A stretch of DNA of 64,000 bases, taken from assembly GCA_030144725.1 (NCBI GenBank), contig JASKMD010000015.1:5645810-5709809 (forward strand), given 5' to 3'. The notes beneath the pieces were generated by a model. It ran no database searches. It was given only the letters and a program-made list of their open reading frames with translations, and was not told the DNA's origin. This document shows positions 14,559 through 25,546 of the stretch, in pieces; the stretch's first letter is position 1; each line of letters opens with the position of its first letter. This DNA is from Haematococcus lacustris (Eukaryota; Chlorophyta; Chlorophyceae; Chlamydomonadales; Haematococcaceae). The translations under genes were made by a program, and so were the position numbers.

Positions 14559-16684
14559 TCAGCCGTGGCCTTGATCCTGCTCAGCTCGAATCCATGCTAA
14601 CGCTGCTTCAATGCAAGCATCCGCAGGGTCCCCAAACGCAGCCGGGTGCGCGTCGCAAACTAGGTCCGGTACCAATCCTCCTTGACGCGTGATGTCCCAC
14701 CCGCTGGGCGTCAGCCACTTCGCAACCGTGATTCGGAGGCCGCCTCCCGGCTCGGCGTCAACGGCCGGGAGCGCTGGCCGGTCGCCTCCAGACTGACCCA
14801 ATCCACCCTCGCGCTGCAGCCCCGCACCTTGGCTGCCTCCACTGCCGCCGACGCCGACGCCGCTGTTCACCTGTTGCACCGCACTGTTAGTGCTGACAGT
14901 GCTGCTGGCTAGGGCTCCCTGACTGGCCATCAGGCGCTCCTCCCCCTGGTCACCTGACGCCCCAGCATCATCAGCAGGCCCCTCAGCCATCCGACTCTCC
15001 CTCGCCACGATCTGTCCCACTGCTTGGTCTGTGGTGGTGGTTGGGTCGTTGGTGCTAGGTACAACGGCTGGTTGTGTGGAGGTGGGCAGGGCAGTGGGGG
15101 GGTCCAGGGGAAAGAACCACTGCACCACGCCCTTACCAAAGGTGCGCTGCCCTATGATCACGGCCCGACCGTTGTCACGCAGAGCACCCGCTAACACCTG
15201 AGGTGGGCAGAGGGCGATGGGAAACGGGCAGCAGGAAGTTGGCAGTGGGCAGCAGGCAGCAGGCAGCGGGCAGCAAGCGACGGGCAGCAAGCATCGGGCA
15301 ACAGGCAGCGAGCAGTGGGCAGCGGGCAGCAGGCAGAGGGGCAGTGGGCAGCACATGATCAGGGCTGGAGGTGTTGCTGCCCCGCATGGCTGGCAGACAG
15401 GGCAGTCAGCGACAACAAGGCACCTGTGCATGGCTGGTTATACCCAGGTGGGGTTAGGTTCAGGTCCATTATTAATGGCTGATTAGGCCCGGATGTGGTT
15501 CAGGTGGGCCAGAAGCTACCCAGAAGGTGGTAAGGTGGGCCAGGGAAAGCTGCTCAACACATGGTGAGATGGTGGGTGGCTGCACGTGAGGTGTGAGGTG
15601 TGAGCTGCACCCTTATCGTTAGATCACAGTCCCAACTTTATTGGCCAATGTTGTTGCTGCGAGTCACACTGTGAGTGCCGCTGATTGATACTGGCTGCTT
15701 GTTGCTTGTTTGCATGGTGCATGCTGCATGCTGCCACCCTCCCTGGGCACTCGACACCCCAGCACCGGCAGCACCCGAGGGAAAGTGATTGAGTGCTGCT
15801 AACATCCCTCATGTTGTAGAAGGATGTTCAGGACCATGGGCAATCCCATCCAGAAGCCAGTGAGAGAGACACTGCAACTCACCCACTCAGCGAGCTCACC
15901 TCGGCGGCACTGGCTGAGTTGGCATTGGCCAGCAGCACCACAGGGGCCGGGGTGAGGGGAGCGGCAAGGGGGCGCAGCAGCAGGCTGCTGACGGCCTGCC
16001 CCCCCTGCACCTCCCTCACCAGAACCTGCTGAGCTGCAAAGGGCTGCGGCGGGGCAAGGCTGGGGCTGAGACGGGCAGCAGCAGCAGGCCGCAGCCTCAA
16101 CAGCTCGCCTGCTACACTCTGGTCATCGCTGCTGCTGCTGCTGCTGCTCTTGAGGTTGGCCCTCAGTCCAGCTCCAGGTAGTCCTTGGCTGCTCTGGCTG
16201 CCAGCCGCCGCCTGGCTGCCTAGCCTGATCTGTCCAGCGCCCTGGGCTAGGTCACCCCCAGCAACCAGGTTGGCAGGCAGGCTGGGGAAGATCTCTGAGG
16301 GCAGCTGGCCGGCCACCCACACCGCATCCACCACCTCTTCATTGCGCACCTGCCATGCACCACCATGCGTCATCATGCACCGCCATGCAGCACCATATGG
16401 CATCATGCACCTGCCATGCACCACCATGTGTTACCATGCAACTGCCATGCACCACCATGTGTTACCATGCACCACCATGCACCACCATGTGGTATCATGC
16501 ACCACCATGTAGATGTGTGATACCACCGCGCTGTCCAGGGTCCCCCTCCGGCCCTCACCACCCACAGTGGCAGCCACAGTGCAGCCTGGCTCCAGGAACA
16601 GAGCAGCCGTGGCTACCGCCTCCTCGAACACGCCCCCTGTGCAGTCAAGGAGGAGGGAGGTCGTGCAGGCACACACAGGAAGGT

Positions 16685-16766
<82 letters not shown>

Positions 16767-19700
16767 ATGAGAATAAGGAAAAAAGAACAAACAATCAGGC
16801 ATCCGTTCTTTCAACCTTCCTTTCTACTTTTCCTTCTTTCTTGCTCCTTTTCACCCTCTGGTGGCCTCTACACGAGGTTGGCCCCGGACCCTTGACCTGA
16901 CACCCCTGGCCCTACCCCGCCCCCCACCTGGATCATTCCGCAGGTCCAGTACATACCCCGCCACCCCCTCCAGCTCCCCCTGCAGCAGGGCCGACTCTAC
17001 GGCAGCGCTGGTGGCTGAGGAGAAGTAGAAGAGGCGCAGGTAAGCCACCTCCTGCAGACCCCTGCCGCCAGGCACACTACCCAGGCTGGGGGGCCTGCTG
17101 CTGCTGCTGCTGCTGCTGGGTGTGACAGAGCTGGAGGCTCTGCCACCTGTGCCCTGCAGGCTGCTGCTGGTCACTCCGCCGCCAGAAGGTGTCACACCCG
17201 CAAGTGTGACCAGACCCAGGGCCTGGGTGGTGGGCTTGGGGGGCAGATCAGGGTTCAGCGCCAGCCGTGCCTGCCTCACTGCTGGTTGAGGCAGGGGCCG
17301 CAGCTCAACGTCTGTCTCACTCCATGGGGTTGAGAGTGAGTCAGGGAGTGAGAGGCGTGACATGGGCAGCCACTTGAGAGTGAGGTGTGACCCCACAGGG
17401 CCACGCAGGAGGGCTTGCAGGGCGGCCAGGGGCTGGCTGGCGGCACCCACACCATCTGCTTTGCAGGGCGACAGGTCAGCAGGTCAGCAGGGCGGCAGGG
17501 CAGTGGTGATGTGAGGATACATCGGCTGCATTGCAGGACCAGCGCAGCTTCGCCTGGCAGCATCCCCTGCCAGAATTCAGCACAGCACCAGCTGCACTGC
17601 CTGGCAGCACCCACGCATACAGGCCACCGCAACACTCCTGGTCTGGTCTGGATCTCAACTACCTTGACCAAGGGCAGGGTTGTGCAGAGCCTGTCTGACT
17701 GCAAGCCAGTCTCAGGGCCAACACCCCACCCTCCAGCTCCATCCCATCCCATCCCCCACCCCCCCCCCCACCCCACCCCACCCCCCCACCCCACCCCACC
17801 CCCCCACCCCCCTCCCACCCCTCCCCACGCCCCTCCCCTCCCACCTATCTCCAGCACCACGTCTCCGCGGGCCAGGCCAGCGGCCTCTGCAGGGGACCCT
17901 GCCAGGGGTGCCACCACCACCCGACCCTGCACACCACTACTGCTGCCACCCCCCCCTGCTGCTGTGGTGCCCACCCCCACCACCTCCCCCAACTCCAGAC
18001 CCACACCTGAGGCAGTGCACCAGGGGGGAGGGGCAAGGGGGTTGGGCAGGTGGGCCAGGTGGTGTGGTGTGGTGTGACTGGGTCAGATGGTTAGGGGTAG
18101 GGCAGCAGGGGTGGGCATGTGGCTGCAAACAGGTAGGGAAGGGGAGGGGGAGGGGGTCAGGGTCAAATCACGGGAATCACTACTACTAGTCATCTGTGTC
18201 TGAGACCATTCAGCAAGCAGGTGGGCAGAGCTGGGAGAGGGGGAGGGGGAGGGGGAGGGGGAGGGGGAGGGGGAGGGGGAGGGGGAGGGGGAGGGGGAGG
18301 GGGAGGGGGAGGGGAAGGCTGGTCTCTCACTGGCCGCTGGTATGCCTGACCCTCACCCACAAACTGGGCGGCCAGGTAGTTGCGCTCAGCAGGCAGCGGG
18401 CGGCGCAGCGCAGCCCGGAATTCGGCTGGAGTCAGGTACGCCCTGCGAGCATCTCACACCTGATAATTCACATTTCACACGTCACACTCATGCTGGATGT
18501 CACGTGACATCATACAAAGGATGCATTGCAAAGAGAGGACACTCGTTTAAACAACCTAGCTGCTATGCTGAAATTAGGTACAGGAAACAGTGCCCCTGCC
18601 CCTGCCCCTGCCCCTGCTCCTGCCCCAGCCCCAGCCCCAGCCCCAGCCCCAGCCCCAGCCCCAGCCCCTGCCCCTGCCCCAGCCCCAGCCCCTGCCCCTG
18701 CCCCTGCCCCTGCCCCTGCCCCTGCCCCTGCCCCTGCCCCTGCCCCTGCCCCCTCACGTGTACTTGTCCCCCAGGCGCATCATCAGGGCCTTTAGAGCGG
18801 CCTGCAGCTCCTGCTCACTGCGCAGCACACCCCCTGGCGCAGCCCGCAGCTGCAGCTGCAACTGCTCAGCCCACCAAGCTTGGCTGAAAGGGGGCCGCCC
18901 AACACTGCCAGAGTCACCTAGCCCGTTACTGCCGCTGCTGCTGCTGCTGCTGCTGGAACCGCTGCTGCTGTCATCCCCGGTGCAAGCTGTGCCCGCTGCT
19001 GCCACCCATTCACCCCCTCCTCCACCGCCTATGGCATTGGTCGTGCTGCTGGCGGCTGCTAAGCGGCTACTGACCCAGGGCTGCTGCTGCTGCTGCTGCT
19101 GCTGTCCCGGCTGGGGGGGTGCCGGGGCGTAGAACTCGTTGGCCACCGTTTGCCAGGCCTTCTCCAACACCTGGGGCATGAGGGCAGGGGTGGCAAGGGG
19201 CAAGGGGGGCTAGGCAGGTGTAAAGAGGGAGGGAAACACGGCTCATGCCCTTGCTCATGCCAGTGCCCCAGTGAGGTGAGGGGCGGGTCAAGGAAGGGCG
19301 AAACCCATGCAGCGCTCAACATCAGAGAAGGATGGGGATAGGAAGAGGTGTGTGTGGGGGGGTGGGGTGAGGGGAACCGGCAGGACTGCCAGTCAGAGAG
19401 GGGAGGCAGGGGCTGTGGGGTGCTGAGTGGGCAGCACAAGACTGTGTGACGAGGGTGATGGGCGATGTGGTGTGGTGTGATGTGATGTGTGAGGAGCAGT
19501 CGGCCTGGGGCAATGTGAGGATGTCCAGCCAGGCAGCGCTCGTGCCTGGCGGTGCTGCGTGCAGCGCAGGCAGTCGGGCGCAGCCTCGGTGGCCTGCAGC
19601 GTACGAGTGTAATCGTAGTACTCCCGCAACCTGAGCAAGGGGCAGGGGCATGGGGCAGGGGCATGGGGCATAGGGTAGGGGCCAGGGGGCAGGGGCCAGG

Positions 19701-20586
19701 GCGCGGTGCAGGGTGCTTGCAGACATGGAAGTGGCACACATGGTGTTTGGTGTAAGTAATTGCTGCACGCACATGCACATGCACATGCTCACACATACAC
19801 ACACACATGGGCAGTCAGGTATCCTTTCTCATCCACAGCAGTCGCACCATCCTGCTTGCATGCATCTACTACCAACATCTGTATGAATGGACATTTACAC
19901 GCATGGGCAGCCAGGTGCTTGAGCCTGCATCCTTTTTTTTCATCTGCAGTGTCAACCATGCCATTGGCTTGTGTCATGCGCGCGGCTTGCATGGATGTGT
20001 GAGACTTGCATGCCATGCAGTTGATAGCCTACTTGCATTGGGGCGACCACAGAGCCTACCGCTGCATGCCAGCCCAGGCATCCGCGGTGAACAGCTCGGC
20101 CTCATCCGCTGCCAGAGCTGCGTCATAGCTGGGCAGCATGGCGGCTGTCGCAGCATATTGTGGCTGACACAGGCTTAGCAGCACGCAGGCAGAGCCCAAA
20201 CCCGCCACAAAGGCAGAGGTCAGCTGATGCTGCACGGCTCTGGTCCATGTGGGTTGCCTGTTGCCTTCCTGTGTGTCGAATGCGTGCTGACCGCCCCGAG
20301 GTTCAATGAAATGGTAGGCAGTAGAAAAGCGTTGCCAGCAGGCACTACTTCTCTCTGGCCATCGCGTTGTGCTGGGCACCGTGCAGCGTGGGGTTGGGAG
20401 CGAAAACTTGGTGCAGAGGCCCGTGCGACCAGTCGCAAGCTGCTCGCGGTGAGTTTGTTGGCGTTGCATCAATGGATACGCATCATTGTGTGTAAAGGCA
20501 TCGAAAGGGTTTGAAGGCAGCGACGCGTCACGTGCACCTGTGGGGGTTGGTGCCTGTCGTACAGCCCATGGTCCAATCTGCTCCAT
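14559..20586 (-). CDS. CtpA: CtpA-like carboxyl-terminal processing protease (peptidase S41), probably thylakoid lumen
   Basis: Family role: CtpA-type enzymes trim the C-terminus of photosystem II D1 in the lumen. Exon 1 runs from ATG 20469 (or upstream in-frame ATG 20586) to 20060. It has an R/S/T-rich N-terminus, a hydrophobic core (FVAGLGSACVLLSLC) and a lumenal cleavage-like AATA, i.e. a bipartite transit peptide. Later exons: 19170-18758, 18442-18357, 18006-17845 (PDZ: GVGLELGEVV, AGLARGDVVLEI), 17458-16928 (ending YVLDLRNDPGG), 16636-16527, 16349-15900 and 15197-14559. The catalytic Ser lies in NANSASAAE and the Lys in GQRTFGKGVVQ, beside ALRDNGRAVIIG. The end is ITVAKWLTPSGWDITRQGG, then TGA. 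Exon phases agree from 19170 onward. Exon 2 (from 19630, LREYYDYTRTLQ) lacks a clear donor. Ser/Gln/Pro-rich inserts make it much longer than cyanobacterial CtpA. The D1 substrate is inferred; other S41 paralogues are possible. Confidence 0.85.
15225..15355. repeat. GGGCAGCAGGCAGC minisatellite in a CtpA intron
   Basis: Degenerate 7-14-bp repeats of gggcagcaggcagc lie in the intron between 15197 and 15900. Confidence 0.8.
16360..16512. repeat. CACCATGCACCACCATG short repeat in a CtpA intron
   Basis: Repeated caccatg blocks with inserted tgttac and tggtat lie in the intron between 16349 and 16527. Confidence 0.8.
16682..16766. repeat. (GGCA)n microsatellite in a CtpA intron
   Basis: Twenty-one CAGG units lie in the intron between 16636 and 16928. 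The motif is the same as that of the 278-bp array at 1547-1824. Confidence 0.95.
18237..18316. repeat. (GGGGGA)n repeat in a CtpA intron
   Basis: About 13 GGGGGA units lie in the intron between 18006 and 18357. Confidence 0.95.
18590..18752. repeat. (CCCCTG/CCCCAG)n hexanucleotide repeat in a CtpA intron
   Basis: An array of mixed cccctg and ccccag units abuts the donor at 18757. The intronic transcript strand is (CAGGGG/CTGGGG)n. Confidence 0.95.
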
Positions 20587-20766
20587 TCCAACCCAAGCAT
20601 TTGTTCAGCTTCATTTGCATTCTTAGGGCCACCTTGCTCCAATCCATGAGTAGCACGCCTAGCCCTGCTCACTTCAAGTTACTTTGCGCTGTGCCTGCTT
20701 TGAATGGTCTTTGCAGAAAGCATCATCTATCAACTCTGGATGAGGATTGAAAAGCGCACAGGAACC

Positions 20767-20774
20767 ACACCGGG
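20767..20774. repeat. Left target-site duplication of the palindromic hAT element
   Basis: ACACCGGG at 20767-20774 is repeated in direct orientation at 29257-29264, directly outside the other end of the palindrome. Eight base pairs is the usual hAT duplication length. Confidence 0.7.
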
Positions 20775-21200
20775 TCAGGCGCTCCCAACATTCAAAAAAT
20801 GGCAGTAAACCGACCCCTGGTAGTAGGACGGCTGTAACTCTGCACTCGCTGCGCCAAAATTTATGCTAGCTGGCTCAGAATGTAGCCAACCCAGTCAGCT
20901 ACCTTTCACCCATCCAGAATAATTATCCAGTTAGTAGGCCGTGCAGTGCAAAGCATCAAAGTTAGTAATTTGAATTTGAGCCGGTTCGGGGCATGCAGTC
21001 ATCGCTGCGACCGCCCGCGCCGCTTAGGTTGCTCTACACGAGCATGCGCATCGGCAGAAGCAGTCGGATCGGAAAACGGTTGCGGGAATGTGGCACGAAG
21101 GCGGTTGGCAGGTGGTTGGGGGAGGTGGCCGGTACAGCCTTTGTTGCGCACTTTACAACCTGAGTTGGCGCTGGGGGGCTGTCTAACTAAGTCTCGTGGA

Positions 21201-24200
21201 TCACCGCTTGCGCTTGGCAGCTGTCTTGGGCAGCCCCAACTCAGAAGGTGTGGTACGCTTGCGTAGCGTGAAGCCAGGAGCCGGCGCTGCTGCACCTGGC
21301 TCACTACCTTGAGCCGGAGCAGCCTGCCCTTGGGTGGCGATTGCAGCTAGAGCCAGCTGATACATGTGCCGTAAATCAGGTGATGCAATAGGCCCCTGAG
21401 GCGACGCAATGGGGGGTGCCAGCATCTGCCCCTCTAGGGCTGTGCCCCACGAGCTCCGGCCCTGCTGCTGGGGTGGCTGCTGTGGGGGGGGCTGTTGGGG
21501 CAGGGGGGGCTGTGGAGGCGGCACACCTGCTGGCACAACTCGGCTGCACCCTGCTGCTGCTGCTGCTGCCACCCGTTGCTGGCTTGCATGGTCCCCCACA
21601 TTCACCACAACCCCCCCTACACAGCAAGCAGCTGCTGTGGCTTTGCGTGCGGCTCTGGCTGGTGCCCTGGCTGAGGCTGCAGCCACCTCCTCCAGCCGCA
21701 CCGCAGTGCGAAGCTTAGGCAACTGTAGCGTGAAGTCATGCACATCAACGCTGTTGAGGGTGGTCCTCAGCGTGTGCAGGGACATGTGCTCCAGCAGAGC
21801 AGGCAGCTCCATGAAGCGACCAGCTCCATGCTTCAGCAGCTGTAGCAAGGACTCCACCGGGGCATTGGAGATGGGACACGCCAAGAAGTACACCTCGAGG
21901 TGGAGGCGCAACCCGGTGCTGCATGGGCTGCCCTCAGCCATGGCATGGATGTCTTGTTCGAACTGTTGCCACGTGCAGTGAGGGTCCCACACACCCGGGT
22001 CAGACTGCCCATCGTCCATGCGCAGGGCGGCACACTGCACCACCTTGGCGGCTACCTCCTTGCACGACTGCGGGTCTGACCCCCCAAGCGCAACCATGAG
22101 GTGTGGCATGTCCAGCTGCCGTTTGCAGTGCTGTGTGTAGTACTCCTCCATGGCTGTACAGTGCTGCTGCAAGTAGGTGGCCAGCTGTTGCTTCTGATGC
22201 TCCCGTTGATCGGCTGGCACTAGCTGTTGTAGCTTGTTGTGCAGCTGTGACAGCAGCTGCGCGTTGTTGGCCCATGGCTGCTGCAGGCCCTTGCAAACGT
22301 GCTGGATGTGGCGGTTTAGCTCGAAGGCATGCAGGCCATCGTCCTTGCTGGCCCACAGCAGCTCAGGCATGAGGTAAGTCTGGCCCACCACTGCCACAAC
22401 AGTAATCTTCAGCAGCAGATCAGAGTCTTGCAAGTGCTTGCAGAGCTCACGAGCCCAGGCAGGCGCCCGCCGCTGCTGGCACTCAAGTATCTCAGCCACT
22501 GCATCCCCCGCATGCCGCCAGATTGCAAGCAGTGATGAGGCTGCAGTAATGTAGCTGGCCCACCTTGTGTCACATGGTGTCTCAGGTTTCGCACCCCACC
22601 GGTCGAGCTTCAGCGCCACCCAATGTTGCGCTAGGAGACTGCTGAGGTCAGTGATTGCTGCCCTGGTGCCTGGCAGGACCACCAGACCTTTGAGGAGGGT
22701 GTTGTGGATGCCGTGGCTGTAACAGGGCTGCGCCCGCGTCACCCCAACCTGCCCCTCCTCCCGCAGCAGCTGGCTGATGCGTGCAATGACACCTGTGAAT
22801 TCCCCCATGTTGACTGATGCGCTGTCGGCGCAGATGCCGGCAATATTCATGCCTGCGAGGCCGAGGTCACCCAACAACCGCATGATGACCCGCACATGGG
22901 CCTCCGCTGTGCCGCTGGCCAACTGGATGACACCCAGGACGTCGGTGAAGATGGTGGTGAGGCGTGGGGCAGCAGTTGAGCATGACTGCCCCGCATGCTC
23001 CACCTGCCCCTCGTGACCCGGTTGCCCCTGACCCACTGGCTCTTTCCCAGACCCCGGTTCCTGCTGAGCTTGCCCTCCCCCTTGCTCTGCTGCTTGCCCA
23101 TGCTGCTCCTCCTGCCCCTGCGGCTTAGGGACTGCTGCTGTGACCCTGATGACGAGCACCTTCCCATGGCGCTTGGTTGTGCATCCGTCAAATGCCAAGT
23201 GTATCGCCTTGGCTTGCTTCAACATCTCTGCATGCAAAGTAGCAAAGTAGAAAGCATGTCATCTTGTCATCCCTGACTCAGCCCCTCATTCATCCACCAC
23301 CTCCCAGACCACTATCGCCCAGCCCAGCCCAGCCCAGCCCAGCCCAGCCCAGCCCAGCCCAGCCCAGCCCAGCCCAGCCCAGCCCAGCCCAGCCCAGCCC
23401 AGCCCAGCCCAGCCCAGCCCAGCCCAGCCCAGCCCAGCCCAGCCCAGCCCAGCCCAGCCCAGCCCAGCCCAGCCCAGCCCAGCCCAGCCCAGCCCAGCCC
23501 AGCCCAGCCCAGCCCAGCCCAGCCCAGCCCAGCCCAGCCCAGCCCAGCCCAGCCCAGCCCAGCCCAGCCCAGCCCAGCCCAGCCCAGCCCAGCCCAGCCC
23601 AGCCCAGCCCAGCCCAGCCCAGCCCAGCCTCACCAAGGGTCTTGCTCTTCAGGTACTTGGCTACCACGCGCAACTGCCGCCCCACAGTGGTGCTCTGTCC
23701 AGGTCGGTGGGGGTTTGGCACCACGGCACTGCTCATTCACGAACAGCTCTCTGCACATGGACAGCTTGCGGCGGCTGACCTGTGTCTGCAGCACCAGTCT
23801 GGCTGTGCTGAGGTAGTGTTGTGCGAGGTACGCCGCTGTCCTGGCCGCAGGCTTCCCACAGCGCCCCACTTGCGTGGGAATGAAGTTGGTGGTGAACGCG
23901 GGTGGGTCAGGAGATGGGCAGGGCTGCTGGGCTTCACAGCCTGACGGGATGCCATAGCCACCCTCAGCACACCGCTGCAGCACCTCTGGTGACACCCGGT
24001 GCCGCATCAGGATCTTCATTAGCTGCCGCTGATGCCGGGTGAGCCGGGGGCCGCGTTGGACGGCAGCGGCGGACGTTGCGCAGCGCAAGGGACAGCCGGC
24101 GCTTGTCTTGCTCCAGCAGCTGGATTGCATGGGTGCGCTCCTCAGCCAGCTGCTCCAATGACACATTCTCACCCTGCAGCTCCTCTTGTGCCCTGCAGCT

Positions 24201-24443
24201 CCTGCTGTGCAGCCTGCAGCTGCTCCATGTCTGCCTGCAGCTGCTGCATAATCTGCCACCGCATCACTCGAGCTGCTGGTGGAGCCGCTCAACCTGTGCC
24301 CGTAACTCCATGGCGTCGTCCTGTGCCTTCTTCTTCTGAGCTTTCAGGCCACTAGGGCAGCACTTAAACCCTGCCTTGGGTGAGGCGTTCAGCTTTTGCA
24401 GCTGTTGCACCCGCTGCTTCGGGCTTGGCCTTTTACCCCCCAT
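21201..24443 (-). pseudogene. hAT/DUF659-like transposase, left-arm copy, exon 1 frameshifted
   Basis: Exon 2 (23227-21201) is open for about 675 codons and equals the right-arm copy except for around eight residues. It carries [13 protein letters not shown], a [14 protein letters not shown] segment, [26 protein letters not shown] and a C-terminal [17 protein letters not shown]. Exon 1 starts at ATG 24443 but meets TGA after LHQQLE near 24270, where one extra base shifts the frame, and further indels follow. It retains 11 residues (VLQRCAEGGY region) absent from the right-arm copy. Exon 1 ends at 23634 and the intron is an (AGCCC)n array. Probably non-functional unless spliced differently. 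Confidence 0.75.
23318..23629. repeat. (AGCCC)n pentanucleotide array filling the left-arm transposase intron
   Basis: About 62 perfect units. On the transcribed strand the donor reads G|GTGAGGCTGGGCTGGG, so the array begins within a few bases of the 5' splice site. Confidence 0.95.
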
Positions 24444-24509
24444 GGTGGTGGCTAGGGCTAAAAGGGGGCGGGGGGGGGGTGGGGAGGGGGAGCAGGCAGC
24501 GAGCAAGGG

Positions 24510-24810
24510 ATGGGTGGGCTGGGAGGGGGTGGGCTGGGAGGGGTGGGCCGGGAGGGGTTGGGCTGGGAGGGGTTGGGCTGGGAGGGGGTAGGCTGGGAGG
24601 GGGTGGGTTGGGAGGGTTGGGCTGGGCTGGGAGTGGGTGGGTTGGGAGGCGTTGGGCTGGGAGGGGGTGGGCTGGGAGGGGGTAGGCTGGGAGGGGGTGG
24701 GCTGGGAGGGTTGGGCTGGGCTGGGAGTGGGTGGGCTGGGAGGGGTTGGGCTGGGAGGGGTTGGGCTGGGAGGGGTTGGGCTGGGAGGGGTGGGCTCCTG
24801 CAATGAGGTG
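24510..24810. repeat. GGGTTGGGCTGGGAGG minisatellite upstream of the left transposase
   Basis: 15-16-bp G-rich units lie between the centre of the palindrome and ATG 24443, in the position of the promoter or 5' leader. The mirror copy in the right arm (25290-25485) has fewer units. Confidence 0.85.
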
Positions 24811-24999
24811 GGCTCCTGCAATGATGGGTGGAGGGGGGGCGGGCATGGTGGGTTGTTGCATGCCGTGGCCTTGAACCTGCCTAGTGAACATGATGTAACT
24901 TTGAAGCTGTCAAACTGATACGAGGCCTGGGCTGTTTGTTGTGCGGTTTGTTTCACTAGATGCGCTAATGGGTCAAGAACAAATAAAATTCGTAGCCAT

Positions 25000-25088
25000 T
25001 TCCTTGTGGGTGCAGCGGGTGCAACACAGTGGAGGACACAGTGGAGGAGGGGGTGTATTAGCCGGTGATACCTTAGTGTGCGCCGAAA
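25000..25088. promoter_or_regulatory. Central loop between divergent transposases
   Basis: About 90 bp separate the two arms. It contains a short duplication (cacagtggagga twice) and no mirror symmetry. Both transposase genes are read outward, so this loop and the inner arm ends must hold the start regions for both. No core promoter motif was identified. Confidence 0.4.
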
Positions 25089-25546
25089 ATGGCTACGAAA
25101 TGTTTTTTCTTTACCCATTGGCGTATCTAGTGAAACAAACCGCACAACAAACAGCCCAGGCCTCGTTCAGTTTGACAGCTTCAAAGTTACATCATGTTCA
25201 CTAGGCAGGTTCTAGGCCACAGCATGCAACAACCCACCATGCCCGCCCCCCCTCCACCCATCATTGCAGGAGCCCACCTCATTGCAGGAGCCCACCCCTC
25301 CCAACCCATTCCCTCCCAGCCCAACCCCTCCCAGCCCAACGCCTCCCAACCCACCCACTCCCAGCCCAGCCCAACCCTCCCAACCCACCCCCTCCCAGCC
25401 TACCCCCTCCCAGCCCAACCCCTCCCAGCCCAACCCCTCCCGGCCCACCCCTCCCAGCCCAACCCCTCCCAGCCCACCCATCCCTTGCTCGCTGCCTGCT
25501 CCCCCTCCCCACCCCCCCCCGCCCCCTTTTAGCCCTAGCCACCACC

